Of a stretch of 64,000 nt of DNA, positions 33,496-44,872 are shown in pieces. Numbering within the stretch: position 1 is the first letter of the stretch; every line of letters begins with the position of its first letter. Position numbers and translations under genes: made by a program. The notes under the pieces are model-generated. The model had not been told where the DNA came from, did not search any database, and saw only the letters and a program-made list of their open reading frames with translations. This DNA is from Okapia johnstoni. Taxonomy: Eukaryota; Chordata; Mammalia; Artiodactyla; Giraffidae. The DNA is taken from the NCBI GenBank assembly GCA_024291935.2, contig JAGTYA010000026.1:4940001-5004000 (forward strand). Direction: 5' to 3'.

Positions 33496-34129
33496 AAAGA
33501 TAAATTTGTAATATAAATTCCTATCACTTCCTCCTAACCCACGTCATACATAGTGAATATATGCTTGTGATGACCACACAGAATTCCTCATCAAGATTTT
33601 TTCTCTCTCTTCAGAATTCTGGTAATCACAATATACAAGATATGTTCTTCGTGTAAGTAGGAGATTAACATTTAAAACCACTTTTTTTTTAAACAACCAT
33701 TTCTGACTAGAGTCCCTGCTCTGTCACAAAGTCCATCCACTTTCGATTTTCCATTTCTTGGACTCTGAGCCCTGTTTCCTGATTCCCTGGAACGTGAACA
33801 TCTCTGGCTGCACCACTACCCTTTTCGGTGAAGGGACGGCTGACTCCGTGGCTGCTGCTGAAAGAGATGCCGTGTGACAGCCCCTCAGATTGGCTCAGTG
33901 TCTGGTGCTGGGGTCCCCAGGGTTGGCCATCAGACATTTCTCTGTGCTGATGCTCTCGACAGAACCCTGGACAAGGTGGCCCTGTGGGACCAACCCAGGG
34001 GCCAAAGGTTGAAATGCTAGTGTTACCTGCAAATTTGATAAGCACACTCTTAATCTTCTTCCCCAGGACACACAATTAAGCTATCAATTATTCAGTTATT
34101 AGATGGAATGATCTATGCATGTTCATGAA

Positions 34130-35370
34130 GCCAGGATTTCTTAGCAATGTCTTCGAAGTCTTTAACAATCTTACTGGGTTTTTTGGGGGGAGGCAAGTTC
34201 TGTTTGTTCTATACACTATAAAAAGAAGCATATTAAAATCTCTCCCTATGTTGGGAACTTTTCTATTTCTTCTCTGCCAGTTTTGTTCTACATATTTTGA
34301 GGTCTTGTAACTGGGGCTATTCCAATTTCGAATATTAGGAATTATACATCTTCCTAGTGTGTTGAATTTTGTGTAACTAGGAAGTGTCTCTTTTTGTTTG
34401 TTTTGCTATGCTGCAAGGCATGCAGGATTTTAGTTCCCTGCCTGACCAGGGATCCTGGGATGGAAGCCCTGCAGTGGAAGTGCAGAGTCTTAACCACAGA
34501 ACAGCTAGGGAATTCCCAAGGAAGTGGGTCTCTTTATCCCCAGTAAAACTCTGCAAAAAAAATCAATTTTATTGGATTTACATGTGACAGAATGCATTCA
34601 TTTTGTGTTTGTTCCCACTTATACACACATGCATGTGCACACACATATACACACTTGTAACTATCATCACAATCCTGTTTTCACTTTTGCCTTTCTTTAC
34701 AATCCCGTGTTTAGTGTTTTAGTGAAATTCATTAAGGCAGAATTTACATTCAGTAAAATTCACAATTCCATGAGTTGGGACAAATGTATATAGTTGTGCA
34801 ACCACCACCATAAGCAAGATATAGAATATTTCCATCAAGAAGTTCCCTCATGTTCTTTTGTTGGGGCAGTCAGTTTCAGCAACCTTAGCCGGGCAACGTG
34901 CATTTTATCTGGCGACCCTGGACCAATGCTTTTCCTCATCCCATTCCCTGGTGACCTCTGGTCTCTGGCTCTATACTTCAGTCTTTTCATGCAAATGATG
35001 TGAATGGGACCATATCGTAGCCTCTTACATATGGTTTCTTTCTCTTAGTGTTTCTGTGAGTCATCAATGCTGGTGAATGCAGTAGTCCATTGTGTAGACA
35101 GAACACATTTTGTATATCCATTCACCCACTGACTCATTTGGGTGTTTCCAGCCTTAGGCAATTCTGAATAAAGTTGCTATAGACTTTTTCATACAGGTCT
35201 TTGTGTGAATGTATGTTTTCATTTCCCTTGGGTGAATACCCAAGGTGTCTGGGATTGCTGGGTCATATAGCAAGTGTATATTTAACTTTATGAGAGACTG
35301 TCAAATTGTTTTCCAAAAGGCTCTACCATTTTGCATTTCTATCACTAATGTGTAAGAATTCAAACTGCTC
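34130..35370 (-). mobile_element. Old L1, antisense, split by a CHR SINE
   Basis: TGTTCTACATATTTTGAGGT (ORF2 antisense) on the left. On the right, L1 3' UTR antisense sequence includes TTCATTAAGGCAGAATTTAC, GGAATACCCAAGG-like and GGGATTGCTGGGTCATATAG. Old and frame-broken. Confidence 0.7.
34385..34522 (-). mobile_element. CHR-type SINE (minus)
   Basis: TGACCAGGGATCCTGGGATG ... AACCACAGAACAGCTAGGGA. Diverged. Confidence 0.72.
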
Positions 35371-35999
35371 TGAATCTTTGCAGATACTTGGTATTTTGGA
35401 GGCACTGGGAAGGAGGACAAGGGGGTGCCCAGGGCGCTGGTACTGACTTTCTTATCTGAGTGGCTACACAGGGGGTTGTTAGTGAAAATTCATCAAGCTA
35501 TAAATCTGTACATATTATATTCTGTACATATAATGATCCTCAATAAAAAGATTTTTACACTATACAAAATACCTTTGAATAATTTCATTAAACTAGTGAT
35601 GTGTTGAAATTTAAAATGTGCTTTTTTAAAAATTGAAAAAGTCAGTGTAAATCTGTAGCAACCTGCTTTCGTAATCTCTAAAAATTTTTTTCCAGCTATC
35701 CATAGTAAATATTTGAAAGGCAAATTAATATTGCTGAACATTGCAAGTGACAGGTGAGCAGGATCAATCCAATAATGTGTATATAATTATATTCCTATCC
35801 TCATGAATTATATATTTTTATTCTAAAAATTCTCACAATTTCAATGTCCTCCATTTTGTGTTTGGAGTGTAAAAATGACTGTAAAGTGCAGAGTGTGAGG
35901 TGAAGTATTGGTCTTGTTTTCTTTCCTAGGAGCAATGGTTTGGCATTCACTAAGTCAGCATTCATGGCAACTTTATTAAGCATAACAACCACAAGTCAT

Positions 36000-36135
36000 G
36001 AGAATTGACTGTAGGATAAACTGAAGCACAGAGTGGCTAAGCCTCTTGCTCGCTGTCACTCATCTAAAAAGTGAAGGAGCCAGGATTTGAAGCCTGGCAG
36101 TGCTACTCCATGGCCCTAACGTTTACATGGGGGAT
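36000..36135 (-). mobile_element. MIR SINE, antisense
   Basis: AAACTGAAGCACAGAGTGGC and AGGAGCCAGGATTTGAAGCC, the reverse of the MIR core. Confidence 0.65.
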
Positions 36136-36519
36136 CTCACATGGCCTTACATTCAAATGACATTATAAATCAACAGCTAAAGGACCAAGCTGAGTTCGTT
36201 CTTTAGCCATTTCTGCATAGAAAGAACCTGAGGGCATCTGTGCCCTGAAGCACAGAGTGAGGATTTAAGCTTATCCGTCCTTCTCTGTCTTTAATTTGTC
36301 TGCTGCCATCAGAATCAGCTCAGCTGGCCTGCCTTATTGCTCATAATACTCTGCACAAGCAGTAACGTCGTTCCCAGAGCTGTGCTCAGTGGCCTCGAGG
36401 TGGACCCCAATCCACTGAAAGTTGCCAAATTCCCCTATGAGAGAATGAGTTTCCCTGTATTCTGGACCACCTCAACAAGGTATTTCCACTGCTGTCTGAA
36501 ACCATTTCCTAGCAACATT

Positions 36520-36695
36520 CTAGACTGGGGGTTTGCAAGCATATTCTGAAGGGCCAGGCAGTAAATATGTTAGCTTTTGGTGGGCCATACAGTCTCTGCT
36601 GCAACTACTCTACTCTGCCCTTGCAGTGCAAAAGCAGCCAGATAATACATAACAAAGTGGTGTAATGATATTCCAATTAAAGCTTATTACAAAAG
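36520..36695 (+). mobile_element. hAT-type non-autonomous DNA transposon remnant
   Basis: GGCCAGGCAGTAAATATGTT, GGGCCATACAGTCTCTGCTG and CAACTACTCTACTCTGCCCT form a well-known mammalian interspersed repeat. An antisense relative lies at 42055-42210. Confidence 0.55.
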
Positions 36696-36703
36696 CAAAC
36701 ACC

Positions 36704-37060
36704 GGGCTTCCCTAGTGGCTGCGTGCTAAAGAACCCGCCTGCCAGTGCAGGATACACGGGTTCCATTCCTGATCCGAGAAGATCCCACCTGCCTCGGAGC
36801 AACAGAGTGGCCAAGCCCGTGTGCTGTAACTACTGAGCCTGTGCTCTAGAGTCCAAGAACCACAGCTGCTGAGCCCACGCACAGCAACTACTGAAGCCTG
36901 TGTGCCCTAAAGCCTGTGCTCCACAGTTGAAGAGGCCACTGAGATAAGAAGCCTGCACACCACAACTAGAGGGTAGTCCCTGCTTGCTGCAACTAGAGAA
37001 AAGTCCTCGCCGCAACAAAGAACCAGCACAGCTAAAAATAAATCAACAAATATATAAAAT
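36704..37060 (+). mobile_element. CHR-type SINE (plus), full long form
   Basis: GGGCTTCCCTAGTGGCTGCG through repeated GAGCCTGTGCTC-like and AACTAGAGAAAAGTCC segments to AAAATAAATCAACAAATATA. Flanked by AAAAGCAAACA / AAAAGCAGACA. This is a good local reference for the SINE part of the 7898-8534 chimera. Confidence 0.9.
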
Positions 37061-37555
37061 CGTAAAAGCAGACAGAGGGCCAGCAGACCCTGCTCTCGAC
37101 CATGAGCTCCTTAAGAAGGAAGACTGTGTCTTATCTTTACAATTTCAGCCCTAGTGGTAAAAATTGTTCCGGTTTTGCCAAAGAGGAAATAAAACACAGG
37201 CTCACAGAAGCTGACTTTGAGGAAGGCAAGTACAGAACTATACTGGTTGCTTGAGTGTATTTTCACTTGTGAATTGAACAGAGATGCTGCACTTTTCATG
37301 TTAGATCGGAGCTAGTTGGGAAAATTAAAGCAAACACAAACCAAAGGATCTTGTCTTCACAAACTCTCCCATCTGGTCTACATCTCAGCAAACCTATGTC
37401 TTTCAGAGTAAGTTCTACACAACCTGAAACCATGGGGTACTGGGCGGTGCCACCACTAAATTGAGTTTCAGGTGCTCCCAGGGCTCCCAGCTGAGCTGAC
37501 CTTGTTGTCACACACCCCCAGCTTTCTGTGTCCCTTTTAGTTTCTCAGCCCAGGG

Positions 37556-37806
37556 CCCTGCTGACTGAAAAAAACATACAACCTACAAGTTGAGAATTAT
37601 GTCTTATTTGAAGGACAAAACTGAAGACTTAAGCCAAGGACACAGCATCACAGAAAATTCTGAGATACTGCCCTGAAGAGGTAAGGGAGGAGCCAAGAGA
37701 TATAGGAGTTTCAGCAACAAAAACCAGGGAGTTGGAACATCAAAAGATTACTGTTAATTAAAGAAAACCAGACATCTCAAGTCAACGATTTAGTGCCTTT
37801 CCATGT
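37556..37806 (+). mobile_element. Ruminant ERV LTR-like fragment
   Basis: CAACCTACAAGTTGAGAATT, GAGTTGGAACATCAAAAGAT and GAAAACCAGACATCTCAAGT match a common ruminant endogenous-retrovirus LTR pattern as I recall it. Truncated by the following SINE; no viral coding sequence seen. Confidence 0.55.
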
Positions 37807-37807
37807 A

Positions 37808-38023
37808 TTTGTGTGCTGTGCTTTGTCGCTCAGTCATGTTCGACTCTTTGAGACCCTATGGACTGTAGCCCACCAGGCTCCTCTGTCCATGGGATTCTCC
37901 AGGCAAGAAGACTGGAATGGGTTGCCATTTCCTACTTCAGGGGATCTTCCTGACACAGAGACTGAACCCAGGTCTCCTGTATTGCGGGCAGATTCTTTAC
38001 CACCTGAGCCACCAGGGAAGCCC
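37808..38023 (-). mobile_element. Bov-tA SINE (minus), left arm of inverted pair
   Basis: GTCGCTCAGTCATGTTCGAC ... GAGCCACCAGGGAAGCCC. It faces a plus-strand copy at 38072-38275 across a roughly 48-bp spacer. Confidence 0.94.
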
Positions 38024-38063
38024 AAGTATATACATACATCAGCCATAAGTATATACATACATC
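38024..38063. repeat. Direct repeat AAGTATATACATACATC x2
   Basis: The identical 17-mer lies at 38024-38040 and 38047-38063, separated by AGCCAT, in the spacer between two inverted SINEs. Confidence 0.95.
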
Positions 38064-38071
38064 CAAAACCT

Positions 38072-38275
38072 CTTCCTGCGTAGTTCAGTCGGTAAATCAT
38101 CCGCCTGCAATGCAGGAGACCCCGGTTCGATCCCTGGATAAGGAAGATCCCCTGGAGGAGGGCACAGCAACTTAACTCCAGTATTCTTGCCTGGAAAATC
38201 CCATGGACAGAGGAGCCTGGCTGGCTACAGTCCACGGGGTCGCAAGAGTCGGACATGACTTGGCGACTAAACCAC
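38072..38275 (+). mobile_element. Bov-tA SINE (plus), right arm of inverted pair
   Basis: TTCCTGCGTAGTTCAGTCGG ... CGGACATGACTTGGCGACTA. Confidence 0.93.
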
Positions 38276-38384
38276 CACCACCAATACCTCTTGAGCCTGT
38301 CTCACCCCTCAAAGCCTATTTCTAACGAAGGTCAAGTCCCATCAGCTTTACTCTGTACGTCATTTTGCCCCACTGTTATTCACG

Positions 38385-38525
38385 GCTCACAATTAAAGAA
38401 CATTCTGTGAGCCTCAGTTTCAGCGTCTGTCAAACGGGTGCGAAGCGTGTCACAGGGTTACTGCAGAGTAAAGTCACTGAACCAAGCTCAGGGCTTGGCG
38501 CGCGCAAGCGCTCAAGATACACGGG
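38385..38525 (+). mobile_element. MIR SINE next to the C11orf24 promoter
   Basis: GTGAGCCTCAGTTTCAGCGT, CAGGGCTTGGCGCGCGCAAG and CGCTCAAGATAC follow the MIR order but have gained CpGs. Confidence 0.55.
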
Positions 38526-38559
38526 TGGCCATCTCTACTATTACTCAGTCCCAGCGCTG

Positions 38560-38820
38560 GCCCCTGGGCCTGGATAAAGTCTGTGGGATGGGGGCGGGCA
38601 CGTGGCACAGCCACGCCGCCGAGGGAGGTCTGAGATGCCCCTCTCCGAGACTCTCGGTCGGACAGGGCGGTGTCCGCGGCCAGGTGGCAGAGCACCAGGA
38701 ACCCCACTTCCGGCAGAGACCGGTCCAAAAGAGCCACTTCCGGACGTGCTGGAGGTGTAACCTGAGCCTCTCCGCGGTGGGCGTGGCCCTGGTGCGTTTT
38801 TTTCCCCCTCCCTGGAGGAA
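38560..38820 (+). promoter_or_regulatory. C11orf24: Probable C11orf24 promoter / noncoding exon 1 region
   Basis: A short CpG-rich island lies 6.5 kb upstream of the signal-peptide exon. It contains two identical CCACTTCCGG sites at 38704-38713 and 38734-38743 (ETS/GABP-type core, start-to-start spacing 30 bp). It also contains CACGTG-like and GGGCGGG motifs at 38590-38600. This is the only promoter-like sequence between the LRP5 island and the C11orf24 coding exons, and human C11orf24 spans about 10 kb with a noncoding first exon. Assignment to C11orf24 is inference, and the exact start and first donor are not resolved. Confidence 0.6.
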
Positions 38821-39734
38821 TCATCTCTAAAATTTCAATACAGATGTTCAGCTTATAGGCCAGACTTGCCGGATGGACAAAGGAATGTGGAATTTACCCA
38901 TGTGGCAAGCAAAAATTAGGCTCTTGATCAGCAATTAGCATCATACCCCAAACTCCAGAAGCCTGGAAGGAAGCAATATAATTAAGATGCTCTCCAGCTC
39001 TCCAGCTTCCCATCTGCCACAGACACACATCCTTTGGAACCCAGGACAATGTCTAAAGACATAACACCACACGCCTGTGTTCCTTGCGTTCTGATACCAA
39101 AGTTCAGCCAGGTGACGTGTCAGGACAGATGTCAGTGGTTTGCCCTGTGTTTGTTTCCGCAACCCCTATTCCTTGGTGTGTGTCATTTCTCCAGCTTGGA
39201 GTCACATTGCTGCTGCCGCTGATAAGTAAGTTACTAGTGTGATGGAATGTGGCAGGTAACACTTGTGTTGGGCCCAGGAACCTGTGTAAGCCAGAAAAAG
39301 GAATTAAACAATTTGGAGTCTGATTTCAGGTAACTTGCATGCAGCACCCTGTATATCACAGTTTCAAAAAAGTTTAAAATCAAGCCAAGATTGAGAGCAC
39401 AGAAATCGGAAGTGGGAGATACTAAGAGGCAGCACAAAGTCAAGGACCAGAAAAGGATCATGAAGTTGGCGCCCAGGGCCACATCTGAGGGTGCCTTTCT
39501 CATGGAGTGTTGCCTGGCTCCTGGCCCTTCCCTGCACAGCTCCTGAGGAGCTGAGCCCTGAAAATGAGAACTCTCAGCACCAGCCTAACCTCCTGTCTTT
39601 CCTTCTGGCTTGCTCTCCTACTTAACACCATTTCCTTCCTGCTCTGAGGGTCTCTTCTGAGACCTTGACCTGCCCAGTCTTCCTACACCAGATAATGAGA
39701 ATAATTGGCCAGACCCTTCTTTAAGGCTCACTAA

Positions 39735-39866
39735 AGCATCACTGACCCAGTGGACATGAGTTTGAGCAAACTCTGGGAGATGGTGAAAGACAGGGAAGCC
39801 TAGTGTGCTGCAGTCCATGGGGTCACAAAGAGTCAGACACGATTGAGCGACTGAACAATACCAAAA
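39735..39866 (+). mobile_element. BovB LINE 3' tip (plus)
   Basis: CATCACTGACCCAGTGGACA ... GACACGATTGAGCGACTGAA. Confidence 0.88.
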
Positions 39867-39917
39867 GCCTCTGCAGGGGAAACCAGATACTAAGTCTTGG
39901 TGATGGTTTCTCCATCG

Positions 39918-40130
39918 GGCTTCCCTGGTGGCTTAGACGGTTAAGCGTCTACCTGCAATGCGGGAGACCCGGGTTCAATCCCTGGATTGGGAAGATCCCT
40001 CAGAGAAGGAAATAGCAACCCACTCCAGTATTCTTGCCTAGAAAATCCCATGGATGGAGGTGCCTCGTGGGCTATAGTCCATGGGGGTCACAGAGTTGGA
40101 CACGACTGAGCGACTTCACTTTCACTTTCC
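39918..40130 (+). mobile_element. Bov-tA SINE (plus)
   Basis: GGGCTTCCCTGGTGGCTTAG ... GGACACGACTGAGCGACTTC. Confidence 0.94.
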
Positions 40131-40409
40131 ACTGTGAGTCAACTTTGATTAGCACAGGTCCCAACAGGGGAATCTTGACATTTAGAATACGGGATTGGAA
40201 GGTGGGGGCTGTACCATACCAGAGGGATGAAGTCATGGCACAAGGGCCTGCTCTTGACTCTACACAGCAGCCAATTCCTGTCTCTAGCAGTGATCACCAG
40301 CCGCACTGGCTGGGGGAAGAGGCGGTGATGGGAGCCGTCAGAGGTTTCCTGAGAGACCCGTGGAGTTCCCTGAGATAGCTTGAGAGATGCTCCGTGAGCA
40401 CACTCACCT

Positions 40410-40572
40410 CGTGTATGTAACTGTGTGTGTGGTTGCACATGTGCACAGGTATGATTGCACGTGTACACGCAGGGCAGCAGGCATGCATGTGTTGCCTTGT
40501 GCACATGGATAAGAGTGCATGTGTATCTGTGTGCATGAGTGTGACTGCCTGTGCATGTGTGTGTGTATGTTG
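40410..40572. repeat. Degenerate (TG)n/(CA)n-rich tract
   Basis: About 160 bp of mostly alternating purine-pyrimidine sequence (GTGTGTGTGG, CACATGTGCACAGG, GTGCATGTGTATCTGTGTGC, TGTGCATGTGTGTGTGTATG). Confidence 0.8.
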
Positions 40573-41090
40573 CCAAAACCTTGACTCTCTGTGCACCAAG
40601 GCCAAACGAGATACGGAGACAGAGTCATGGAGGAGAAGGAAAGAGTGGCTTTCTTGCCTTGCCATGCAAAGGGGGAGCACAGTAGGCTAGTGCCTCAAGA
40701 ATTGTGCCCCCTTCCCTGGTGAGTAGGAAGAGGTTACAGTCAGGCATGGGGATGTGATAAGGAACAAGGCAGTAACTTCTGCAAGGTTTCAAAACGGTGA
40801 GGTTGCTGACAAGACTAGGGTGTGTGCAGGGTGGGCCCGCTCCTGATCTTGATGAATCTGTCAGGTCCGTTAGTCTTGCCTTTCATCGATGTTCCTCCTG
40901 TGCTTAGCAACTGTGAGGCCATTTGGAACTGAGAGAAGGTCATGGAGTCTGGAGTCTTGCCTATAAGAAATGGGGGACAAAAAGATCCGTGTGCCCGGGA
41001 GCCCCACAGCATCCTGGTTGGCACATGTGCCTGTGGGTGTCTGTGATAGTGAGCCAGCCAGTGGTGGTCCTCAGGCATCACCACCCACTC
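40568..41090 (+). mobile_element. LTR-like repeat, copy 2
   Basis: Starts TGTTGCCAAAACCTTGACTC and shares CACGGAGACAG-like, GAGTGGCTTT, GGGAGCACAGTAGGCTAGTG and CCTCAAGAATTGTGCCCCCT in order with 22115-22560. The 3' border is uncertain. No retroviral gene adjoins it. Confidence 0.5.
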
Positions 41091-42054
41091 GTGTCTGCCA
41101 CTCTTGAAAGTGATGAGTTTCTTGCATCTCTTCCTGAGTGTGTATCAGATATTCATCAATGACAGAATCATGCCTACTGGTTCATATCTTTTCAACTGTA
41201 TTCTGGACTTCTCTGAAGTTGCGGTTGGCTCCCAGGAAAATGCCTCCCTTCTCACTGGATATTACCCCCTGCTTTTCCTAAGGAGCACTTACTCTTTTTC
41301 AAACCCTAGATGCATCTTTTACCAGAGTGGAGCATCTGCCTGGATCCCACCTGTGCCGTAGAGCGTGCCATGGCCTGGGAGTGCCCCGCAAAGCTGCCCT
41401 CGCCTCCCACAAAGCCAGACCTCACCCTGCAAGCCCTCAGTGCCAAGCCCTCAGCTCTCCAAGGAAGATGGCCCAGCCTGGGAGCGTGCCCTGAGCAGCT
41501 GCCTCTTGTGAGTGTCCAAGGCCCGTGGGCAGGGCCCCTGCTCGGTGACAGGACAGGGAGCCCAGAAACTGCCCCATGGGGGCTTTGCGGGGTCAGGGTG
41601 GGCAAAAGAAAGAGCGAACATTAGAGGGCTAAGCCATCCAGTTGACCAGGACTCCTGACCGGTGGCGCTGCACTGTCGGAGCCTCTGCCTTCTCTGTGGC
41701 CCTGGACAGGGCTCCCCAGGTGGGTTTGGGAAACGTGTGGTCCTCTGGCCATCTTCTGTTTCTGGGAGGTTCCCTCTAGGCCTCGTGTTGTGACACCACG
41801 AAACTGTGGGAGCCCCTTGGGGTGCTGCATCTCAGCAACGTGGGGGGCAGAGGGGGCCCCAGGAAGAGACCGCCTGGAGGCCGTCCCTGACCAAGAATGG
41901 GACGGTCCATGTCTGTTCCGGGGTGAGGAGCTGGACGGATGGAGGATATCCGTTCAGCCCCTTGAATCAGTTCCTCCTGCTTTAACTGTCAGCTCTGAAG
42001 CTCAGTGAAGTCCCAGGGCCAGGGGTGGCCATGTCCCACCCACTGCCTGTCTTT

Positions 42055-42212
42055 GTGAATAAAGTTTTATTGGGACACAGCCACACCCATCACCTGCCTA
42101 GGGTCCATGCCTACTTTTACAGACTTGAGTAGCCAAGAGAGACCATATGGCCCACAGAGTCTGAAATATTTGCAGTCGAGCTTCTCACAGGAAAAAGCTT
42201 GCTGACCCTGCT
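42055..42212 (-). mobile_element. hAT-type DNA transposon remnant (antisense)
   Basis: AATAAAGTTTTATTGGGACA and GCCACACCCAT, then GACCATATGGCCCACAGAGT. Relative of the 36520 copy in opposite orientation. Its AATAAA is part of the repeat, not a gene end. Confidence 0.6.
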
Positions 42213-43011
42213 CTTGAGATTCGTAGTGAGGGGGCAGCAGAAGGCCCTAAGGCCCGGGGTGCATTCTGGAAACCCTGAGATCCAGGGTTCAGATGGGGAG
42301 CATGTGGGGCTCGGTGGGGGGAGTATTGTCAATGCACTCGCTGGGTGTGACTGGATGAAGAGAGAGCTGTTTCAGTACATTTATTTACGGGGAGTCCAGC
42401 TGCGTCTGCCTCAGCCACGGACGGGTGGGGGTGGGGGTGGTGTGTGAGCTCTTTGTGCCCGAAACCTCCCTGGTTCAGTCCTCACTCAAGACATTGGTCT
42501 GTTTCTTCTCTGCCCACCCCACCCCCACGTGTTTCTGTCAGAACAAAGGATGCCTTTCGCACTCGAGAAAGCAGATGCAAATCTGTGGTTGGTAGGGCCG
42601 AGGGACTTTTTGACACCTGTGAGACCCCAGGAACCCTGACGGGACACCTTTGGCAGGAAAGTGCGCCATGAGGCTTAACTGAAGTTAGTGACACTTGGTT
42701 AGAAGCCTGGGGTGGGGGTGGGAGTTGGGGGGCGCAGAGCACAGCCTTCCAGCAGAGTTTGTGCTCTGAGGGGATTTTTTTCCAGTCCTGGGGCCACTGC
42801 AATGTCCCCGCTGCTCACAGGAGGCAGAAAGCCACCCCAAGGTGCCCCTTTATGCTGCACGGGGGCGGGCGGGGAACTGCAGGTCTTTCGTGCGTCTGAT
42901 GGAAGTGGGCACATCCAGGAGGGGCCGAGGGTCGGACATGGAAGGCTGCCTCGCCATGCTGACAACTTACTAACCAGAGACGTATTAACGTGTCTTCTGT
43001 TACCCACACAT

Positions 43012-43302
43012 TGCTGTTCAGTTGCTCAGTCGTCTCTGACTCTTTGTGACCCCGTGGACTGCAGCACGCCAGGCTTCCCTGTCCTTCACCATCTCCTGGA
43101 GGTTGCTTAAAACTCGTATCAATTAAGTCGGTGATGCCATCCAACCATCTCATCCTCTGTCATCCCCTTCTCCTCCTGCCTTCAATCTTTCCCAGCATCA
43201 GGGTCTTTTCCAGTGAGTTAGCCCTTTGCATCAAGTGGCCAAAGTATTGGGGCTTCAGTTTCAGCATCAGTCCTTCCAATGAATATTCAGGGTTACATTT
43301 CA
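43012..43302 (-). mobile_element. BovB LINE 3' end (minus)
   Basis: GTTGCTCAGTCGTCTCTGAC ... GAATATTCAGGGTTACATTT. Confidence 0.9.
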
Positions 43303-44814
43303 GTATTCACTTACCTGACAAATCGCCAGCCACAGGCGTTAGTTCCTGTCAAAATCCCTGGTCAGTAAGCTTTGGAATTATCCTGGGAGAGGAGGGGTTT
43401 AAGCAGCGGAGGCAGGGTGGGCTTTGTGGGTTACAGACATCTCTGTGGCAGCTGTGGGGTGGCAGATGGCGCAGGGCCAGGATGGGGATGCTTGAAGGTG
43501 ACTCTCGGGGCTGCTGGGAGGCCAGGGAGGCAGCCCGGCTGCTGGACCGTGGAGAGCAGCACTTAGCATCATGCTGGGCGAGGAGTCGGTCAGCATGTGT
43601 CCTTCAGGGTGACTTGAAGCCTCCCTTCCAAGATGTTCTGTGGAACTCCAGAGCTTCGCGCTGATTGCCTAGGGTGCCTGCGGGCAAGACTGCTTGTGGG
43701 GGGCACCCTCCAGGGCCCCAGTCCCCTCACTTGCCCCCAGACTCCAGCAGCCTGTGCTCCGCCTACCCTGGGCGTTTGTGGAGTGCAGGGTTGCGGGACT
43801 AACCCAGGGTGCACATGGCTGGGCCCCTGTCCAGGGAGGGCCCGGGCTTCCATGTGGGACTCTGGCGGTTGGGCGGGGCTGAGAACAGGCTCAGGGCCCA
43901 CCCAGGACCAGCAGGGCATGAAGTGACAGGACCCTAAAGGCTACCAGGCCCCTTGGTTGCCCTGCAGCGAGGGATGGGAGAGTGCTGGCACGTGGGAGAG
44001 ACCGGGGTGAGCGTGGGGAGACCCCATGCGCCCGGGAAGCCAGTCCTGGCTGTGCCCAGCCCTCCTTCTGCTGACGCTCAGCTGCGGTGGGGCCTCTCCG
44101 AGTCCCCGCAGCTGCACCGTCACCCTCGGAGACCAGGGCTTCTGCGAGTGGGCCCACTCAGCCCGCCCTCTGTCCCTCACCGTGGAACCCCCAGGCTGAG
44201 TCTCTCGGCCTCCTCGGGCCTCGCCCCCTCCCGCCTGCGTCACCACCCCAGATGCCCGTCACCTGAAACCCGTGTGTACTTGCCACACCGCTGCCTCGGA
44301 CGGACCTACAGGGACTCCCATCCCCCCACCCCCAAGTCCAAACCGTGCCCGCCCCTCTCTAGTTTAGCCCCAGGTCTCACCGCGCCGTCCCCTGGTCCCC
44401 GCTGTCGTCACTGGCCACTCCCTCCTACCCACTTCCCCCACCCCTTTCCCAATAGGTGGATCCCATCCGTCTTTCAGAACATGGCCCAGGTGGCACCCAG
44501 GAAACCAGCCCAGCACCCTGCCCCAGCCCCCACCAGCTGAATTCCATGCCCACTCTGGGCCTTGCAGCACCCAGTCCCCTCCCACTCACCTCTGGGGCCC
44601 CCGCACGGAGGGCCAGCTGCCTCCTCCACCTTCACAGCCTGCCCAGGTGCCATCCCCTCACTGGTTCCCGACCCTGAGTCACGCTCTGCTCTGGACGGGC
44701 ACCAGCTTGCGGTGACCACACTTCTGTGCCTCCCTCTGGAGGAGAGAGTCGTGTGGCTCTCGTCTTTCTGTCCCTAGTGCGCTGCCTGGCATGTGAGCAG
44801 GCACTCACTTGGGG

Positions 44815-44872
44815 TGTGCTGGACGGATGGATGGGTGGCCGGATGACAGATGGGTGATGGCTGGCTGCTTGT
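44815..44872. repeat. GGAT/GATG-rich simple repeat
   Basis: GGACGGATGGATGGGTGGCC, then GGATGACAGATGGGTGATGG. Imperfect tetranucleotide pattern. Confidence 0.7.

Larger units (their letters stand above)
13761..38559. other. Intergenic region between LRP5 and C11orf24 promoters
   Basis: About 25 kb between the two divergent promoters. It contains no supported protein-coding exon. It holds interspersed SINE, LINE and LTR-like repeats, an HMGN2 pseudogene and unique stretches (15973-17330, 17493-19690, 20690-22110, 27900-29460, 30830-31940, 35370-36000) in which I see no gene. Confidence 0.65.

Noticed and set aside
33707..34075. 122-codon minus-strand frame after a T run at 33682
   Set aside because: It could be a retrocopy, but no family was recognised and no poly(A) signal or convincing TSD was found; left unannotated.
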